Assembly (NCBI GenBank): GCA_016703945.1 | Contig: JADJBC010000044.1 | Location: 310,001-374,000 of the forward strand | Direction: 5' to 3' | DNA: 64,000 bases | Source of the DNA: Candidatus Aalborgicola danicus | GTDB taxonomy: Bacteria > Pseudomonadota > Gammaproteobacteria > Burkholderiales > Burkholderiaceae_C | In this document: positions 60,772-64,000 of the stretch, piece after piece | Layout of the letters: each line of letters opens with the position of its first letter | Position numbering within the stretch: position 1 is the stretch's first letter | Made by a program: the position numbers and the translations under genes | The notes under the pieces: generated by a model | What the model was told of the DNA's origin: nothing | Database searches by the model: none | Seen by the model: only the letters and a program-made list of their open reading frames with translations

Positions 60772-63051
60772 TCAGGCCAGCTTGAAGGGCAGGGCGCGCG
60801 GTGTTTTGCCGGTCAACTTGGCAATGGCATTGGCGAACGCCGGTGCCAAAGGTGGCAGGCCCGGCTCACCCATGCCGGTGGGCGGCTCGGCGCTGGGCAC
60901 AATGTGCACGGTTATGCGTGGCATGTCGGGCATTCGCGCCACCACATAGTCATCAAAATTCTTTTGCTGCACCACGCCGTCTTTCAGCGTGATGGCAGCA
61001 CCTGGCAGGCAGGTGCCCAGACCCATCAACGCGGCGCCCTGCACCTGGGCTTCCACGGTTCTGGGGTTGACCGCCAGGTTGCAGTGCACACCCGCCGTGA
61101 CGGCATGCAACTTGGGCACACCCTTGGTGACCGAGGCCTCGGCTACATAGGCCACCACGGTGTCGAACGACTCGTGCACCGCCACGCCCCAGGCCCGGCC
61201 CTTGGGCAGCTTGCGTTTGCCGTAGCCGGATTGTTCGACCGCCAACATCAGTGCCGCTTTGTGGCGCGGGTGTTTGTCACCCATTAGCTGCATGCGGTAG
61301 GCCACTGGGTCTTGCTGTGTGGCCCGGGCTATTTCGTCGACCAGGGTTTCCATGACGTAGGCGGTATGCGTGGAGCCTACGCTGCGCCACCACAAGACCG
61401 GCAGGTTGACTTTGGGGTGGTGCACGGACAGCCGCATGGGTACGTCGTAGGGGTCGCGCATGCCTTCCAACGCCGTGTTGTCAATGCCGTCCTTGATCAT
61501 GAAGGATTCAAACGGTGTGCCCTGGGCGATGGACTGTCCCACCACCACATGGTCCCAGGCCAGCACCTTGCCCTTGGCGTCAAAACCGATCTCGGCGCGG
61601 TGCACATGCATGGGGCGGTAGTAGCCGCCTTTGATGTCGTCTTCGCGGCTCCACATCACCCGAATGGGGTCGTTCAGCCCGGCGGCCATGGCCATTTTGC
61701 TGACGGTGCAGGCTTCCACCACATAGTCCGCCGTGGGCACGGCACGCCGGCCAAAGCCGCCACCGGCCATCTGTACGTTGATCTTGATGTATTTGGGTGC
61801 AATGCCCAGCACCTTGGACGCCGCCATGGCGTCAAAGCCCGGCATTTGGGTGCCGAGCCACAACGTGGCCTTGGCGTCCGCGCCCTGTCCTGTCACGTGC
61901 ACCGTGCAGTTCAGGGGCTCCATGGGCGCGTGGGCGAGGTAGGGGAACGTGAATTCGGCGCTGATCTTTTTGGGCGCCTTGGCCAGAGCGCTGACGTCGG
62001 CTTTGAAATGCACCAGGCCGGTTTTTTTGGACAGGGCCTGGTAACTGGCCAACTGGGCCACGCTGTCGACTTTTTCCACCGCCGAGGTGTCCCAAACCAG
62101 CTTGAGAGCGTCGCGCCCGAGTTTGGCAGCCCAGTAACCCTGCGCCACCACAGCAATGCCTTCGCCACCCCGGTCGGTGGGCATGCGTATCACGGCCTTG
62201 ACACCCGCGATGGCGCGCGCGGCGCTGTCGTCCACCGACGTAAGCCTGGCGCCAAACACCGGTGGGTGCACCACCACGGCGGTCAGCATGCCGGGCAGTT
62301 GCATGTCCATGCCAAAGGACTGGGTTCCGGTGGACTTGGCGGCGGCGTCCAGCCGGTTGGTCGCTTTGCCGATCAGTCGGAAGTTCTTGGCGTCTTTCAG
62401 CGCCACTTTGTGTGGCACCGGCGCTTTCATGGCGGCATCGGCCAAGTCACCATAGGCGATGGACTGTCCGTCGGCGCGTAGTACCCGTCCGTTTTCGGTG
62501 CGCAGGCTGGCGGCGTCCACGTTCCATTGGCTTGCGGCGGCTGAGACCAGCATGGCGCGGGTGCGGGCACCCAGTTCGCGGTATTGGGTGTAAGAGCGTT
62601 TGATGGAGCCGGAGCCTCCGGTCAGGTGCATGCCAAAGGCCGGGTCCACATAGGCAGGGTCTGCATCGCCATGCACCGCGCGCACCTTGCTCCAGTCGGC
62701 GTCCAGTTCCTCGGCCAGGATCATGGGCAGGGCGGTCAACACACCCTGGCCGAACTCCAGCCGGTTGATGGTGACGGTCACCGTGCCATCTGGGGCAATG
62801 TGCACGAACGCGCCGGGTTGATCGAAGGGTTTGAGCGCTGCGGGACCGGCTTGTTTGCCTTCTTGCGCCAGTGCGCTCTGCGGGAAGACGCCCAACGCGA
62901 AGCCCGATGCCACACTGAGCTTGAGGAAGCTGCGCCGGGCCAAACCTTCATCTACTCCTGATTTAGTAGCGCCTTGCGCACGTTCTGCACGGGCTAACAT
63001 CCCTTTTGGCAATAAAGAGGCCAGGTCCTGGAGGTCGGAATCGAAATGCAT
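60772..63051 (-). CDS. Molybdopterin-binding aldehyde/isoquinoline oxidoreductase large subunit
   Basis: The 759-aa precursor has a twin-Arg signal (ARRSFLKLSVASGFALGVFPQSALAQ) and xanthine-oxidase-type Mo-binding domains. These show GGSGSIKRSYTQYRELGA, the repeated PYLAHAPMEPLNCTVHV, AGGGFGRR, and GMGEPGLPPLAPAFANA with the catalytic Glu. Export by Tat to the periplasm and the order small subunit-large subunit fit the IorAB/aldehyde dehydrogenase group. It oxidises aldehydes or N-heterocycles with water. The start at 63051 is set by the conserved MHFDSDLQDL region and the Tat signal after it. Confidence 0.88.
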   Translation of the reverse strand: MHFDSDLQDLASLLPKGMLARAERAQGATKSGVDEGLARRSFLKLSVASGFALGVFPQSALAQEGKQAGPAALKPFDQPGAFVHIAPDGTVTVTINRLEFGQGVLTALPMILAEELDADWSKVRAVHGDADPAYVDPAFGMHLTGGSGSIKRSYTQYRELGARTRAMLVSAAASQWNVDAASLRTENGRVLRADGQSIAYGDLADAAMKAPVPHKVALKDAKNFRLIGKATNRLDAAAKSTGTQSFGMDMQLPGMLTAVVVHPPVFGARLTSVDDSAARAIAGVKAVIRMPTDRGGEGIAVVAQGYWAAKLGRDALKLVWDTSAVEKVDSVAQLASYQALSKKTGLVHFKADVSALAKAPKKISAEFTFPYLAHAPMEPLNCTVHVTGQGADAKATLWLGTQMPGFDAMAASKVLGIAPKYIKINVQMAGGGFGRRAVPTADYVVEACTVSKMAMAAGLNDPIRVMWSREDDIKGGYYRPMHVHRAEIGFDAKGKVLAWDHVVVGQSIAQGTPFESFMIKDGIDNTALEGMRDPYDVPMRLSVHHPKVNLPVLWWRSVGSTHTAYVMETLVDEIARATQQDPVAYRMQLMGDKHPRHKAALMLAVEQSGYGKRKLPKGRAWGVAVHESFDTVVAYVAEASVTKGVPKLHAVTAGVHCNLAVNPRTVEAQVQGAALMGLGTCLPGAAITLKDGVVQQKNFDDYVVARMPDMPRITVHIVPSAEPPTGMGEPGLPPLAPAFANAIAKLTGKTPRALPFKLA

Positions 63052-63080
63052 GGTGATGTCCTCGTGTTGGGGGCAAGATT

Positions 63081-63539
63081 TCAGGCCAAAGTTGCCGCAG
63101 CGGCGTGAATCGCACTGCGCACCCGCGCGTAGGTGCCACAGCGGCAGATGTTGCCGGCCATGGCGGCGTCGATATCGGCGTCGCTGGGTTTTTTGTTGCC
63201 CTTGAGCAAGGCCGTTGCGCTCATGACCTGGCCGCTCTGGCAGTAGCCGCATTGCGCCACATCGTGCGCAACCCAAGCGTTTTGCACGGCTTTGCCCACC
63301 TTGTCGCCACCGATGGCCTCGATGGTGGTGAGCTTCTTGCCCACCGCTTCGGACATTGGTGTGACACAGGAGCGAATGGCGACACCGTCCAGGTGCACAG
63401 TGCAAGCACCACACTGCGCTGCGCCGCAACCAAACTTGGTGCCGGTCATGCCCAGCGTATCGCGAAGGGCCCACAGAATCGGTGTGGCGGGATCGGCATC
63501 GACCAGGGTGTCTCTGCCGTTGATATTTGACGTGGTCAT
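63081..63539 (-). CDS. 2Fe-2S small subunit of the molybdenum hydroxylase
   Basis: The 152-aa protein has both iron-sulfur motifs of the small subunit: the plant-ferredoxin-type KFGCGAAQCGACTVHLDG with a distal Cys in IRSCVTP, and the helical-domain CGYCQSGQ with ICRCGTYARVRSAI. It carries electrons from the Mo centre to an outside acceptor such as a cytochrome. The start MTTSNING at 63539 has an AAAGGAAA ribosome site; longer sequence is not conserved. It is the first gene of a four-gene operon. Confidence 0.92.
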   Translation of the reverse strand: MTTSNINGRDTLVDADPATPILWALRDTLGMTGTKFGCGAAQCGACTVHLDGVAIRSCVTPMSEAVGKKLTTIEAIGGDKVGKAVQNAWVAHDVAQCGYCQSGQVMSATALLKGNKKPSDADIDAAMAGNICRCGTYARVRSAIHAAAATLA

Positions 63540-63710
63540 GGGCAGGTTTCCTTTGTCGTGGAGTGTGTGGCTTGGGGCGCGGAGGCTCGCGTCGCAAGAA
63601 TGTAGCGCAGATCGCCACTTTGTGCAGGGCACGCCGCTGGCCCAGGCGCGACCCGCTAAAGGTGGCAGTTGCTCCACCTTTTGCGCTGTTTCAGCCGCGA
63701 CCGCCAGGCG

Positions 63711-64000
63711 TCAGGTGGGTTTTTCCAGCCTGTCCTCCAACTCGCCAATGCTGGCATGCAAACCGTTGCCGGTCTGTTCCATCACGGTGGTGAGGTTCTT
63801 CTGAACTTGCTCCAATTTCTGGTGAAGCCTGTCTTGGGCTTCGGTGTCGCGTACCGCGATGGCCTGCAGTTCTGTTTGCAAGTAGTCCCGCAAGGCGGTG
63901 AAACGCGAAGCTTCGGCTTTGTCGGCCAGTTGACGTTGTTCGGCAACATCGCGGTTGATGCGGCGCACTTCCATCACGTGCGCCGTCTGGAAGTACAGCA
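63711..64000 (-). CDS. Coiled-coil protein, N-terminal part outside the window
   Basis: The minus strand reads through the right edge without a stop: LYFQTAHVMEVRRINRDV, continuing as a heptad-rich acidic coiled coil (LRDYLQTELQAIAVRDTEAQDRLHQKLEQVQKNL) to ...LEDRLEKPT and a stop. It is probably the cytoplasmic tail of a longer, perhaps membrane-bound, protein. The family cannot be named from this part. Confidence 0.6.
   Translation of the reverse strand, partial: LYFQTAHVMEVRRINRDVAEQRQLADKAEASRFTALRDYLQTELQAIAVRDTEAQDRLHQKLEQVQKNLTTVMEQTGNGLHASIGELEDRLEKPT

Overview
The window looks like chromosome of a betaproteobacterium of the order Burkholderiales, most likely family Comamonadaceae (Rhodoferax/Polaromonas-like). 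This is inferred from the protein types (FimV-like proteins, the hup / tRNA-Val / ppiD order, CcoG, several Liv-type ABC proteins), the high GC content, and an intergenic repeat with the core TTCCACGTGGGCT. No database search was possible, so family names rest on motifs and length.

Layout. 0-3.2 kb: four small hydrolase/phosphatase genes beside an enoyl-CoA hydratase, with a decayed second copy of the hydratase 3' end at the left edge. 3.2-7.5 kb: a tightly packed signalling operon (receiver-ankyrin protein, TPR-glycosyltransferase, class III nucleotide cyclase, small Cys protein). 7.6-14.2 kb: cytochrome c, a LytS/LytT-type two-component pair, a membrane protein, a 1.1-kb stretch with no T on the + strand, and an orphan sensor kinase. 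14.5-27.2 kb: housekeeping and metabolic genes (ccoG, acyl-CoA dehydrogenase, msrA, an EF-G-like GTPase, two FimV-like proteins, DAHP synthase, a Liv-type binding protein). 27.2-29.1 kb: a GNAT-VOC-GNAT group with integron-cassette-like boundaries and a long hairpin. 29.1-34.9 kb: a five-gene, end-to-start overlapping minus-strand operon (bile-acid-type symporter, epimerase, SDR, haem-site beta-propeller protein, MFS transporter). 36-45.4 kb: a catabolic block (thiolase, acyl-CoA ligase, SDR, small protein) with a divergent PAS-LuxR regulator and livGFJHM. 45.7-53.9 kb: a second Liv binding protein, yaaA, hydrolase, queF, HU, tRNA-Val, a decayed group IIC intron, ppiD and tRNA-His. 54-58.6 kb: a brnT/brnA/xre module, gene remnants, methyltransferase, universal stress protein and two DUF proteins. 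59-63.5 kb: a molybdenum hydroxylase (2Fe-2S and Mo subunits) with XdhC and MobA-like maturation factors. A partial coiled-coil gene runs off the right edge.

The most unusual features are structural. There are three low-complexity tracts (10.8-11.9, 36.5-36.9 and 58.65-58.78 kb). In the second, SDR coding sequence has been replaced by G/C runs of nearly the right length, so I read these tracts as probable base-calling or assembly damage. Three kinds of mobile or repeat DNA have entered or shaped genes: a 93-bp inverted-repeat element in frame inside xdhC, a dispersed CCACGTGG-core repeat that forms gene ends and is embedded in the mobA-like gene, and a two-copy long hairpin with a conserved 25-nt loop. 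A group IIC intron remnant sits directly behind the tRNA-Val terminator.
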